A stretch of 13,254 nucleotides of DNA, taken from Hyphomicrobiales bacterium. Its GTDB lineage: Bacteria; Pseudomonadota; Alphaproteobacteria; Rhizobiales; Aestuariivirgaceae. Where the stretch lies: the NCBI GenBank assembly GCA_013002595.1, contig JABDJG010000283.1, forward strand, positions 1 to 13,254, written 5' to 3'. The position numbers and the translations under genes are program-made. Positions within the stretch are counted from its first letter, which is position 1. Every line of letters starts with the position of its first letter. A model generated the notes under the pieces. The model was not told where the DNA came from, searched no databases, and saw nothing but the letters and a program-made list of their open reading frames with translations. Below are positions 6,588 to 13,254 of the stretch, piece after piece.

Positions 6588-7514
6588 ATGTTCAGAGTAG
6601 ATTCATTAAATTCAACTGATTACGCCATGGGCCTAATGGTTGCTCTAACCTGGGGCTTGGGAATTGTTTTCGCCAAAGCGGCAATTGATTATTTTCCCCC
6701 CATGCTTTTGATGGCGATCAGATCCACTCTGACTGCTCTTGTGCTCGTCTGGTTTGTAAAGTTGCCAAAAGGCTCACTAGGCACGATATTTTTGATTTCC
6801 GCCGTCTCGGGGACCGCTCAGTTCTGTTTGACTTTGACGGGCCTGCAACACGTTGACGCCTCAGCTGCCGCATTGCTGATGCAGCTGGAAGTCCCGTTTC
6901 TGGTGCTGTTGGGTGTATTGCTGTTGGGTGAACGGCCGGGCCTGCAGAAATGGTTCGGTATCGCACTAACCTTCCTGGGTGCACTCTTCATTGCCGGTGA
7001 GCCGCGCTTTTCCGGTGCATGGTTCTACATACTGCTGCTCATAGGCGGCTGTGTGGCATGGGCCATGGGCCAGTTGATGGTCAGAAGACTTAAAGGAATA
7101 GACGGCATCACAGTGGCCGGCTGGGTCGCCATATTTGCAGTGCCGCAATTGTTTGCCATGTCGGCCGCATTCGAGACCAATCAGCTGGAAGCCATAAAAT
7201 CGGCTGGCTGGGTGGTGTGGGCTGCGGTCATTTATCTGAGCATCGGCATGACGGTTGCCGGATATGGCATGTGGTACACGCTGCTGCGCCGCCATGAAGT
7301 GGGCACCGTTGCGCCCTTCCTGCTGTTGATGCCGGTGTTTTCGGTCATCGGTGGCGTCGTATTCCTTGGCGAAACGCTGACCATCACCACCATCGCAGGC
7401 GGTGCGATCATCGTGCTGGGCGTTTATTTCACCATGCGCCAGCATGCCCTTCGCACGCCAACGGCCCCGGCTCAACCACCGGCAACGCTGACCCGGCCGG
7501 CATTTCGATCCTAG
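6588..7514 (+). CDS. EamA/DMT-family transporter (second, linked to the SagB gene)
   Basis: The product is 308 residues, the usual length, with about ten membrane segments in two EamA repeats. The first repeat ends in HVDASAAALLMQLEVPFLVL and LLGERP (residues about 88-112); the second ends in HEVGTVAPFLLLMPVFSVIGGVVFLGETLT, the matching signature. The N-terminal ALTWGLGIVFAKAAI is also typical. Such carriers export amino-acid-sized metabolites. ATG 6588 has no good ribosome-binding site (TTGGAG is 21 bases away), so translation may be weak or the start may be ATG 6627. It is 55 bases after the SagB gene on the same strand, so co-transcription is likely, and it ends 140 bases before pqqA. In the context of a modified peptide it is the obvious exporter candidate; a small product rather than a large peptide would suit this family. 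Confidence 0.85.
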   Translation: MFRVDSLNSTDYAMGLMVALTWGLGIVFAKAAIDYFPPMLLMAIRSTLTALVLVWFVKLPKGSLGTIFLISAVSGTAQFCLTLTGLQHVDASAAALLMQLEVPFLVLLGVLLLGERPGLQKWFGIALTFLGALFIAGEPRFSGAWFYILLLIGGCVAWAMGQLMVRRLKGIDGITVAGWVAIFAVPQLFAMSAAFETNQLEAIKSAGWVVWAAVIYLSIGMTVAGYGMWYTLLRRHEVGTVAPFLLLMPVFSVIGGVVFLGETLTITTIAGGAIIVLGVYFTMRQHALRTPTAPAQPPATLTRPAFRS

Positions 7515-7593
7515 GGGTTATGGACAATTGAGGTTGTAGCGCTGGATTCAAAAGCAGTAGAATTGCACACAACGGAATAGTCCGACATATGCT

Positions 7594-7635
7594 TTGACTT
7601 GGCTGACCGCGGGACATATCGTGTAACCGTGTTAC
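7594..7635 (+). promoter_or_regulatory. Candidate pqqA promoter with overlapping palindrome
   Basis: TTGACT (7594-7599) and TATCGT (7617-7622) are separated by 17 bases and match the sigma-70 consensus at 5/6 and 4/6 positions. Immediately downstream, over the expected start site, lies GTAAC-CGT-GTTAC (7623-7635), a perfect 5-bp inverted repeat that could be an operator. Confidence 0.4.
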
Positions 7636-7654
7636 CGCATATGGAGACAAGGCC

Positions 7655-7750
7655 ATGAAAACCTGGACCAAGCCTGTTACTGCAAGCGTCGAAGCTGGTT
7701 TCGAAATTTCACGTTATCTCCCCGCTGAACTGGGTGCCTGCAAGCGCTAA
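7655..7750 (+). CDS. pqqA: PqqA, precursor peptide of pyrroloquinoline quinone
   Basis: The product is 31 residues. It starts MKTWTKPV and contains F16-E17-I-S-R-Y21, the ExxxY motif whose glutamate and tyrosine are cross-linked by PqqE and become the whole PQQ skeleton. The N-terminal W-x-K-P segment is also typical of PqqA. The start is fixed by GGAG (7643-7646) 8 bases upstream. Ten residues follow the tyrosine (LPAELGACKR), a somewhat long tail with one Cys. A hairpin follows the stop and pqqC begins 148 bases later; there is no pqqB in between. PqqA is presented by PqqD to PqqE, then proteolysed by a peptidase not found in this window. Confidence 0.92.
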   Translation: MKTWTKPVTASVEAGFEISRYLPAELGACKR

Positions 7751-7760
7751 GAAATTTGCT

Positions 7761-7788
7761 GGCAAACGCGCGATCCTGGGCGTTTGCC
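7761..7788 (+). terminator. Hairpin after pqqA (attenuator-like)
   Basis: GGCAAACGC (7761-7769) pairs perfectly with GCGTTTGCC (7780-7788) around a 10-base loop, 10 bases after the pqqA stop. No strong T tract follows (GTCCGGTTT). It is likely to reduce or process transcription so that the pqqA message exceeds the enzyme messages, an arrangement known for pqqA in other bacteria. Confidence 0.6.
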
Positions 7789-7898
7789 GTCCGGTTTAAG
7801 CTCTGAATTTTGATCCGGCGTCGCTTTCGCAAACCGCTCACCAGGTTTCGAAAGGCGTCGGTTTTTATGTATTGTGAATTTGCGTACGAGGTTGTCTG

Positions 7899-8660
7899 AT
7901 GCAGTCCCCCGTTGAGTTGCCGACCGGCGCCGCATTGACCCCTGACCAGCTTGAAGAAAAACTCCGCACGGTCGGTATCGAGCGCTATCACATCCATCAT
8001 CCGTTCCATAAGATGATGAATGCCGGCGAACTTACCAAAGGCCAGATGCAGGCCTGGGCACTCAACCGGTTTTGCTATCAGGCGATCATTCCCAAAAAGG
8101 ATGCCATCATCCTTTCCAAATCCGAGGACCCCGAGTTCCGGCGGGAATGGCGCAAGCGCATCGTCGATCACGATGGAACTGAAGGCTCGACCGGCGGCAT
8201 GGCCAAGTGGCTTCATCTGGCTGAGAGCCTCGGCCTCGACACCGATGTCGTTGCCTCAAAGAAGCTCGCGCTGCCTGCAACCAGGTTTGCCGTCAACGCC
8301 TATGTCGATCTGGTCACCAACGAGCCGTTGATGGTCGGCGTTGCCTCTTCACTCACCGAGTTGTTCTCGCCCGTCGCCATCGGCGAACGGGTGCCGGCCA
8401 TGCTCAAGCGCTACGACTACATAACCGAGGACACCCTTGCCTACTTCAAGCCGCGCCTGCAGCAGGCGCCGCGCGATGCCGATTTCGCCCTCGACCTGGT
8501 AAGGACTTGGGCGACAACGCCCGAACGTCAGGACGCTGTCGTCAACGCGCTTCTGACCAAATGCGATATCTTGTGGGCGCAGCTCGATGCGCTCTATCAT
8601 GCCTATGTCGCACCAGGTCACGTTCCGCCCGGCGCCTTTGTGCCAGACGACAGCGCTTGA
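7899..8660 (+). CDS. pqqC: PqqC, pyrroloquinoline-quinone synthase
   Basis: The product is 253 residues, the usual length. PqqC catalyses the last step, an oxygen-dependent ring closure and eight-electron oxidation of AHQQ to PQQ, without metal or cofactor, in the cytoplasm. Diagnostic stretches include RYHIHHPFHKMM (about 29-40), WALNRFCYQAIIPKKDA (54-70), RIVDHDG (87-93), TRFAVNAYVDLV, SSLTELFSP and RYDYITEDTLAYFKPRLQQA. Histidine, arginine and tyrosine residues of the active site are retained in these blocks. Start ATG 7899 has GAGG 7 bases upstream. pqqD follows 9 bases after the stop. It is a stand-alone gene, not the pqqCD fusion found in some methylotrophs. Confidence 0.96.
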   Translation: MQSPVELPTGAALTPDQLEEKLRTVGIERYHIHHPFHKMMNAGELTKGQMQAWALNRFCYQAIIPKKDAIILSKSEDPEFRREWRKRIVDHDGTEGSTGGMAKWLHLAESLGLDTDVVASKKLALPATRFAVNAYVDLVTNEPLMVGVASSLTELFSPVAIGERVPAMLKRYDYITEDTLAYFKPRLQQAPRDADFALDLVRTWATTPERQDAVVNALLTKCDILWAQLDALYHAYVAPGHVPPGAFVPDDSA

Positions 8661-8669
8661 GGCCGCATC

Positions 8670-8963
8670 ATGCGCGAGCGGACGCTCATCACCCCTCAAT
8701 CGGTACCAAGCCTGCCGTCCCACATCAGACTGCAGTTTGATGACCTGCGGCAAAAATGGGTGGTGCTGGCGCCCGAACGCGTCCTGTGGCCCGACGATGT
8801 CAGCGTCGATATCTTGAAAAAGTGCGACGGTGCCGGTAGCACCGATGAGATCATCGAGCGCCTGGCGAAAGACTACAATGCCGACCGCAACGTTATAGAA
8901 ACCGACGTCATCGAGTTCCTCCAGGACTGGAGCGACAAACGTCTCTTGGAGGTTCATTCGTGA
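8670..8963 (+). CDS. pqqD: PqqD, PqqA-binding peptide chaperone
   Basis: The product is 97 residues, the family's normal size. PqqD is the founding RiPP recognition element: a winged helix-turn-helix-like protein that binds the PqqA peptide and delivers it to PqqE. Sequence signs are a strand pair ending in KWVVLAPERVLWPDD, then VSVDILKKCDGAGSTDEIIERLAKDY and VIEFLQDWSDKRLLEV, the classical helix-turn-helix part. ATG 8670 has GAGG 7 bases upstream, overlapping the pqqC stop. The TGA at 8961-8963 overlaps the start of pqqE, so the two are probably translationally coupled. Confidence 0.95.
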   Translation: MRERTLITPQSVPSLPSHIRLQFDDLRQKWVVLAPERVLWPDDVSVDILKKCDGAGSTDEIIERLAKDYNADRNVIETDVIEFLQDWSDKRLLEVHS

Positions 8964-10048
8964 TGCCGGCACCCGGCCCACCCATAGGCATGCTTGCCGA
9001 GCTGACCCACCGGTGTCCGCTGCAATGTCCCTATTGCTCCAACCCGGTCGAACTCATGAAGGCCAATCGCGAGATCGACACCGATGGCTGGATCAGCGTC
9101 TTTGACCAGGCAGCCGATCTTGGCGTCTTGCAGGTTCATCTGTCGGGCGGCGAACCGACCTTGCGCCGCGATCTGGATGACATCATCTCGTGCCTGTCGG
9201 CGCGGGCGGTCTATACCAACCTCATTACCGCCGGCGTCAATCTGTCTGAAAAACGCATTGCCGCTCTCGTCAATGCCGGTCTCGACCATGTCCAGCTCAG
9301 CATCCAGGGCGCAACTGCCGACGTCACCGAGCTGATCGGCAAATACAAAAACGGTTTTGCCAGCAAGCTGGAGACCGCCCGCCTGGTCCGCGAAGCCGGC
9401 TTGCCGCTGACGCTCAACGCACCAATTCACCGGCACAACATCCACCAGATGCGCCAGTTCGTCGACCTTGCTCTGGAGCTGGACGCTGACCGGTTGGAGA
9501 TCGCCAACGTGCAGTATTACGGTTGGGCCTACCTCAATCGCTCGACGCTGATGCCTGACCTCGCCGATGTCAAAGAACAGGTCGAGATCGTCGAGACGGC
9601 GCGCGCCGAGCTCAAGGGTATCTTGAACATCGACTTCGTGACGCCGGACTATTACGCCGATTACCCCAAGCCGTGCATGGGCGGCTGGGCTCAGGATGCA
9701 TTCGTGATAATCCCCGATGGCACGGTCCTGCCATGCCATGCCGCCCAGACGATTAGCTCGCTCGAGTTCGACAATGTTACAGATAGGCCACTGGCCGATA
9801 TCTGGGAGAATTCCTCGGCGCTTGAAGCATATCGCGGCTTTGAATGGATGGCCGAGCCGTGCCGCAGCTGCCCGCGCAAGGAACTCGATCACGGCGGCTG
9901 CCGCTGCCAGGCCTTTGCCGTCACCGGCGATGCCGCCCAGACCGACCCGGCCTGTATCTTGTCACCGCATCACGGCGAATTGCGCCAGATCGCCGAAGCC
10001 GCTGTTGCGCAAGAACCCGGAGAATTCAACTACAGACGGATTTCGTAA
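8963..10048 (+). CDS. pqqE: PqqE, radical SAM enzyme (PqqA cross-linking)
   Basis: The product is about 361 residues, slightly short of many PqqE proteins. PqqE uses S-adenosylmethionine and iron-sulfur clusters to form the carbon-carbon bond between Glu and Tyr of PqqA. The radical SAM motif CPLQCPYC is at residues 18-25, and LSGGEP follows at about 60-65. The C-terminal SPASM domain shows CMGGWAQDAF, LPCHA, EPCRSCPRKELDHGGCRC and DPACILSP, giving seven cysteines for auxiliary clusters. GGAGG at 8948-8952 serves either GTG 8960 (7-base gap) or ATG 8963 (10-base gap); I list the ATG. It ends 16 bases from a convergent oxidoreductase gene. Confidence 0.95.
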   Translation: MPAPGPPIGMLAELTHRCPLQCPYCSNPVELMKANREIDTDGWISVFDQAADLGVLQVHLSGGEPTLRRDLDDIISCLSARAVYTNLITAGVNLSEKRIAALVNAGLDHVQLSIQGATADVTELIGKYKNGFASKLETARLVREAGLPLTLNAPIHRHNIHQMRQFVDLALELDADRLEIANVQYYGWAYLNRSTLMPDLADVKEQVEIVETARAELKGILNIDFVTPDYYADYPKPCMGGWAQDAFVIIPDGTVLPCHAAQTISSLEFDNVTDRPLADIWENSSALEAYRGFEWMAEPCRSCPRKELDHGGCRCQAFAVTGDAAQTDPACILSPHHGELRQIAEAAVAQEPGEFNYRRIS

Positions 10049-10064
10049 CTAAAGTATGTTGCGT

Positions 10065-11375
10065 TCAATCAGGCGCAAACCGGCTTTCCAGTTCGCGGCG
10101 CAATTTTACATCCAGCGCATCCTCGTCAATCGCCACATCGCTCCAGCGCACGATCTCACCCTGTTTTACCGGCCTGGCAAGCTTGATGCCGCCGGCCAGG
10201 CCGATCGGCAGTGCCGCCATCTGCAGGCTTTTCGCCGCCGGCAGCAGTTTACCCCAGACCATGAACCCACCCTCCCCGTCGAGCATGTCGCCGGGGTTCA
10301 GATCGCGCTTGGCGCAGGCGACCGCATCGCCGTTGAAGTGCCGGCTGTGTCCGGTCGGCTCGCCGCGCAATGCAGCCGACAGAACCGAGATCGACAGTTC
10401 CAGCCCGATCAGATGGAACGGCTTGTACATCGAGGCGTATTGGCCGGTGTCATCGGTGTTCAAACCATATTGGGCAAAACAGGCAGCCGCATAATCGTTC
10501 GGCGCTTCGAGCACGACATAAACGCCCCATCTCAAATCGCGCTCAAGGTCACTGCCATCGCGCGCCAGCGACGATACGACTTCGACCTGGCCGGACACTT
10601 CGAGTGTTCCGCCAACAGCTCGCGGCCGCAGCACGCTTTGCAGATCATCGACATTGCACGGCGGAAACAACAGCCCGTCGGATGGCGCCTGCAGATCGCA
10701 GGCATTGGCAATCGCTGCCATTTCGATCGCCGATTTCGTGCCATCCATGAACGATGTGAACATCTGGCTGTTCATCCCCGCCGCGCGGGCTTCATCGGCA
10801 TTGAGGCCATAGTGCTGCCAGACCGTATCGGGGGTGATGTTATGGTAATCGGCGAGGTATTTGGTGCCCTTGCCGGCCGCGACAACGTCAAAACCCGTTG
10901 CCCGGGCCCAGTCGACCATTTCCGCCGTCAGCGCCGGTTGATCGCCGTAAGCCATCGAGTAGACCAGACCGGCATTGCGGAACTTTTCAGCCAGCACGGG
11001 CCCGGCCAGGACATCGGCCTCGACATTGACCATGACCAAATGCCGGCCATGCTCCAGTGCCAGAAGGGCATGCTTCAGCCCGGCTGCCGGATGGCCCGTA
11101 GCATCGATTACGACATCGGCCCTGCCGCTGGCGATCAGCTCCTCGCCGCTGTCGACAAACCGTGTGCGTTCAATCAGCACATCGGGCCAGCCAACCGCGG
11201 CGCAGGCAGCTTTGGCCCGCTCCACATCGAGGTCGGCAATCACCGGCACATCAAGCCCGGCAATTGTCGGGATCTGCGACAGGAACATCGAGCCGAATTT
11301 GCCGGCGCCGATCAAACCGGCCCGTACCCGCTCACCGTTCTCGGCACGCCGTTGCAATAGATTATGGAGATTCAT
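10065..11375 (-). CDS. COG4091-type oxidoreductase: Rossmann NAD(P)-binding domain plus C-terminal SAF domain
   Basis: The product is 436 residues. The N-terminal Rossmann fold shows GLIGAGKFG (20-28, GxGxxG), then VPVIADLDVERAKAA with an acidic residue at the end of strand 2, suggesting NAD rather than NADP, and DVVIDATGHP. The middle (YGDQPALTAEMVDWARATGFDVVAAGKGT) is homoserine-dehydrogenase-like. Roughly the last 100 residues, from HFNGDAVACAKRDLNPGD onward, are a SAF domain. Related proteins act as dehydrogenases or oxidoisomerases on sugar acids, and are often misnamed homoserine dehydrogenase. The true substrate is unknown. ATG 11373-11375 has GAGGTGGAG 5 bases upstream. Its start is only 12 bases after the pqqB stop, so the two form an operon. 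Confidence 0.8.
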   Translation of the reverse strand: MNLHNLLQRRAENGERVRAGLIGAGKFGSMFLSQIPTIAGLDVPVIADLDVERAKAACAAVGWPDVLIERTRFVDSGEELIASGRADVVIDATGHPAAGLKHALLALEHGRHLVMVNVEADVLAGPVLAEKFRNAGLVYSMAYGDQPALTAEMVDWARATGFDVVAAGKGTKYLADYHNITPDTVWQHYGLNADEARAAGMNSQMFTSFMDGTKSAIEMAAIANACDLQAPSDGLLFPPCNVDDLQSVLRPRAVGGTLEVSGQVEVVSSLARDGSDLERDLRWGVYVVLEAPNDYAAACFAQYGLNTDDTGQYASMYKPFHLIGLELSISVLSAALRGEPTGHSRHFNGDAVACAKRDLNPGDMLDGEGGFMVWGKLLPAAKSLQMAALPIGLAGGIKLARPVKQGEIVRWSDVAIDEDALDVKLRRELESRFAPD

Positions 11376-11387
11376 AATGGCTCCACC

Positions 11388-12314
11388 TCACAGCTCGATT
11401 TCCATGCCGTCAAAGGCGATCTCCCAGCCATTATCGTTGGCCTGTTGGCGCTCGTGCGATCCCTCAATCAGCACATGGTTGCTGTTGTTGATGTGAATGA
11501 ACACCTTGCGGGCAACGTCCAGTCCGGCAAAGGCGGCCATCGAGCCTGCCTCACCGGCCATGCTCATATGTCCCATGCGCTGACCGGTCTTTGCCCCCAG
11601 CTTTTGCGACACCATCTCGTTGTCCAGCCAAACCGTGCCGTCGAACAGAACCAGCGCTGCACCTTTCAGGCGTTGGGCAAGCCCATCCGTCATCGCCGCG
11701 CAGCCGGGAATATAAAACAGGCTCTCACCGCCTGCCGACGTCACTTCGAGCCCGATGGTGTTCTCGCTCTCATCGCCGATATGGAGGCTTTGCTGCTCGG
11801 CCATCATCCGTTCCTCGTTGAACAGCGCCACCTTGCCCGGCACCAGGAAAGGCTCAATTGTGATGCCCGGCCCGACCTCGCAAGGCTGATCATGAACGAT
11901 CGGCCGCCGCTCCACATAATCTCCATCGAGAACATTGAAAATCGGATTCTCGACCAGAACGTCCAGCACCGTACCGGTGGCGTAAAGATCAAACCCCTGC
12001 TTCTCGCGCAGGATCAGCAATCCGGCAATATGATCGACATCCGCATTGGTCACCACCACGCTGCTGATCGGCGTATGCCGGTGCTGGCCCGGCTTGGGCC
12101 ACAAGATGGCATTGTCGGCAATCTGCTGCCGGATATCCGGCGAGCAGTTGAAAATGCACCAGTTCTCGCCATCTGCACTGACGGCGATCGAGGACTGCGA
12201 ACGGGCCGTGACCGAGCCGTCGCCGCGCCGCGCCCTGGTGCAAACCTCACAATTACAGTTCCACTGCGGCACACCGCCACCAGCCCCGGAACCCAACACA
12301 ACAACACGCAACAT
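11388..12314 (-). CDS. pqqB: PqqB, metallo-beta-lactamase-fold PQQ biosynthesis protein
   Basis: The product is 308 residues, the usual length. The start at 12314 is chosen because the protein then begins MLRVVVLGSGAGGGVPQW as PqqB does, and GGGAGG lies 10 bases upstream; the frame is open 17 codons further. C20, C22 and C25 in WNCNCEVC form the structural zinc site. The active-site segment VVVTNADVDHIAGLL (86-100) carries D92, D94 and H95, and a late FIHINNSNHVL segment is typical. PqqB is reported to hydroxylate a Glu-Tyr dipeptide derivative using iron. The unusual feature is position: it is on the opposite strand from pqqACDE, behind them, and drives or precedes the COG4091-type gene. Confidence 0.95.
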   Translation of the reverse strand: MLRVVVLGSGAGGGVPQWNCNCEVCTRARRGDGSVTARSQSSIAVSADGENWCIFNCSPDIRQQIADNAILWPKPGQHRHTPISSVVVTNADVDHIAGLLILREKQGFDLYATGTVLDVLVENPIFNVLDGDYVERRPIVHDQPCEVGPGITIEPFLVPGKVALFNEERMMAEQQSLHIGDESENTIGLEVTSAGGESLFYIPGCAAMTDGLAQRLKGAALVLFDGTVWLDNEMVSQKLGAKTGQRMGHMSMAGEAGSMAAFAGLDVARKVFIHINNSNHVLIEGSHERQQANDNGWEIAFDGMEIEL

Positions 12315-12462
12315 TTTCGACCTGCCTCCCGTGCAAACCATACCGGAAGCGTCAATCCGATGCACCAGTTCGCCAGCTTCACTGATCCAAATTCCGCCCC
12401 TCGGGGCCGCTATGATATCAAAACGTAGTAGTCCACTAACACCTGCACCGGACTGCCTGCGC

Positions 12463-12478
12463 TATACTCACACGTGTG
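12463..12478 (+). promoter_or_regulatory. -10 element and palindrome ahead of the PQQ-dependent dehydrogenase gene
   Basis: TATACT (12463-12468) is a near-consensus -10 box with no clear -35, suggesting an activator. Directly after it is a perfect 10-bp palindrome CACACGTGTG (12469-12478) at the expected transcription start, a possible operator. The region 12315-12526 also lies upstream of the divergent pqqB gene. Confidence 0.45.
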
Positions 12479-12526
12479 TAAACGGACCTGAAGTGTCTGA
12501 CGCTTATCAACAGGGAGGAAAAATAT

Positions 12527-13254
12527 ATGTCTTTCAAAGGTTTACTATCAGCTGCTGCGGCTCTGGCCCTGATGGCCGTGACCGGCCCGGCAAGTGCTGA
12601 AACCAATCTGGAAAAACTCGGCAAGTTCCAGACCACCGGCGTTACCGAGTTCCAGTTCATCGAGCAGACCGGCGCCAATGCCAATGCCATCCGCAAGAAC
12701 CTTGAGCGCATCAAGATGCCGTCCGGCTTCAAGATCGATCTGTATGCGGTCGTACCCGATGCCCGCCACATGGCCGTCGGTCCGCAGGGCATTGTCGTCT
12801 TCGTCGGCACCCGCAAGACCAAGGTCTGGTCGGTAACCGACCGCAACAAGGACCGCGTTGCCGACGAAGTGAAGGATTTCGCCCCGTCAATCGACTTCGC
12901 GATCCCGAACGGCCCGTGCTTCTCGAAAGACGGCTTCCTCTATATCGCCGAGCAGAACCGGGTGCTTGTGTTCCCGGCAGCCGAATTCTTCTATGAAAGC
13001 CCCGATGTCGCGGCCTTCAACGTGCTCAAGCAGGGCGACCTCATCCCGACCGATGAAGTGAGCTACAACCACACCGCCCGCGTTTGCCGCATCGGGCCGG
13101 ACAAAAAGCTCTATATCTCGCTCGGCCAGCCTTTCAATGTTGCGCCGCAGGACAAGCTGGAAAAATACAAGGAAACCGGCATTGGCGGCATCATCCGCGT
13201 CAACACCGATGGTTCGGGCCGCGAAGTCTATTCCTATGGCGTGCGCAACTCGGT
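12527..13254 (+). CDS. PQQ-dependent sugar/sorbosone-type dehydrogenase, 5' part
   Basis: Only the first 242 codons are present; the frame runs off the right edge. ATG 12527 has GGGAGG 8 bases upstream. Residues 1-24 (MSFKGLLSAAAALALMAVTGPASA) are a Sec signal peptide with an AxA-like cleavage site, so the enzyme is periplasmic, where PQQ enzymes act. The mature part begins a beta-propeller: RIKMPSGFKIDLYA, DARHMAVGPQG and VFVGTRKTKVWSVTDRNKD. NHTARVCRIGPDKKLYISLGQPFNV keeps the family's catalytic His and strand. SYGVRNS near the end matches the GxRNxxG-like signature of soluble glucose and sorbosone dehydrogenases. Substrate is probably an aldose or related aldehyde sugar but cannot be fixed. 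It is divergent from pqqB and is the likely user of the cofactor made next door. Confidence 0.88.
   Translation, partial: MSFKGLLSAAAALALMAVTGPASAETNLEKLGKFQTTGVTEFQFIEQTGANANAIRKNLERIKMPSGFKIDLYAVVPDARHMAVGPQGIVVFVGTRKTKVWSVTDRNKDRVADEVKDFAPSIDFAIPNGPCFSKDGFLYIAEQNRVLVFPAAEFFYESPDVAAFNVLKQGDLIPTDEVSYNHTARVCRIGPDKKLYISLGQPFNVAPQDKLEKYKETGIGGIIRVNTDGSGREVYSYGVRNS

Noticed and set aside
8954..9892. Minus-strand open frame (312 codons) opposite pqqE
   Set aside because: It mirrors pqqE codon by codon and shows no protein-family features.
10056..11360. Long plus-strand open frame (434 codons) opposite the SAF-domain oxidoreductase gene
   Set aside because: It is antisense to a clear Rossmann/SAF protein; its translation is rich in Arg, His and Gln with no domain pattern, as expected of a GC-rich shadow frame.
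11364..12428. Long plus-strand open frame (354 codons) opposite pqqB
   Set aside because: It is the antisense shadow of pqqB, has no recognisable motif and overlaps the divergent promoter region.
1..13254. CRISPR arrays, tRNA, rRNA and insertion sequences
   Set aside because: I saw no regularly spaced direct repeats, no cloverleaf-like gene and no transposase or matching terminal repeats.

Overview
The window looks like chromosomal DNA of an alphaproteobacterium, most likely Hyphomicrobiales (Rhizobiales). The grounds are GC-rich coding DNA, the gene families present, and an intergenic palindromic element (about 3618-3736) of a style common in that order. The species cannot be named from sequence alone.

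Left part (1-3561), small-molecule uptake and catabolism. It starts with the 3' end of a family-5 (Dpp/Opp-like) solute-binding protein, then a strong terminator. Next come an enolase-superfamily (MR/MLE) enzyme most like cis-3-hydroxy-L-proline dehydratase and an arginase/agmatinase-family hydrolase with altered active-site loops. A convergent EamA-type transporter follows.

Middle part (3562-7514). After the palindromic element lie an XRE-type regulator and an unrecognised 80-residue protein on the minus strand. A 319-base AT-rich region then precedes what I consider the most interesting locus. It has a 33-codon ORF with an excellent ribosome-binding site, a perfect 11-bp hairpin, a SagB/ThcOx-type flavin dehydrogenase whose N-terminus may be a PqqD-like peptide-binding domain, and a second EamA-type transporter. 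No YcaO cyclodehydratase is present, and the last 12 residues of the peptide contain no Cys, Ser or Thr. This looks like a candidate RiPP (ribosomally made, modified peptide) pathway with non-azole chemistry.

Right part (7515-13254), pyrroloquinoline quinone (PQQ). pqqA, pqqC, pqqD and pqqE lie on the plus strand. pqqB is missing from its usual place and lies on the opposite strand, in an apparent operon with a COG4091-type (Rossmann plus SAF domain) oxidoreductase. Divergent from pqqB is the 5' part of a secreted PQQ-dependent sugar/sorbosone-type dehydrogenase, the probable user of the cofactor. No pqqF-type protease is visible.

The two peptide loci share a layout: short precursor ORF, hairpin, then modifying enzyme(s). 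PQQ is itself cut from a peptide scaffold. The small-solute exporter family next to the SagB gene suggests, as inference only, that the new locus may also make a small excised molecule.
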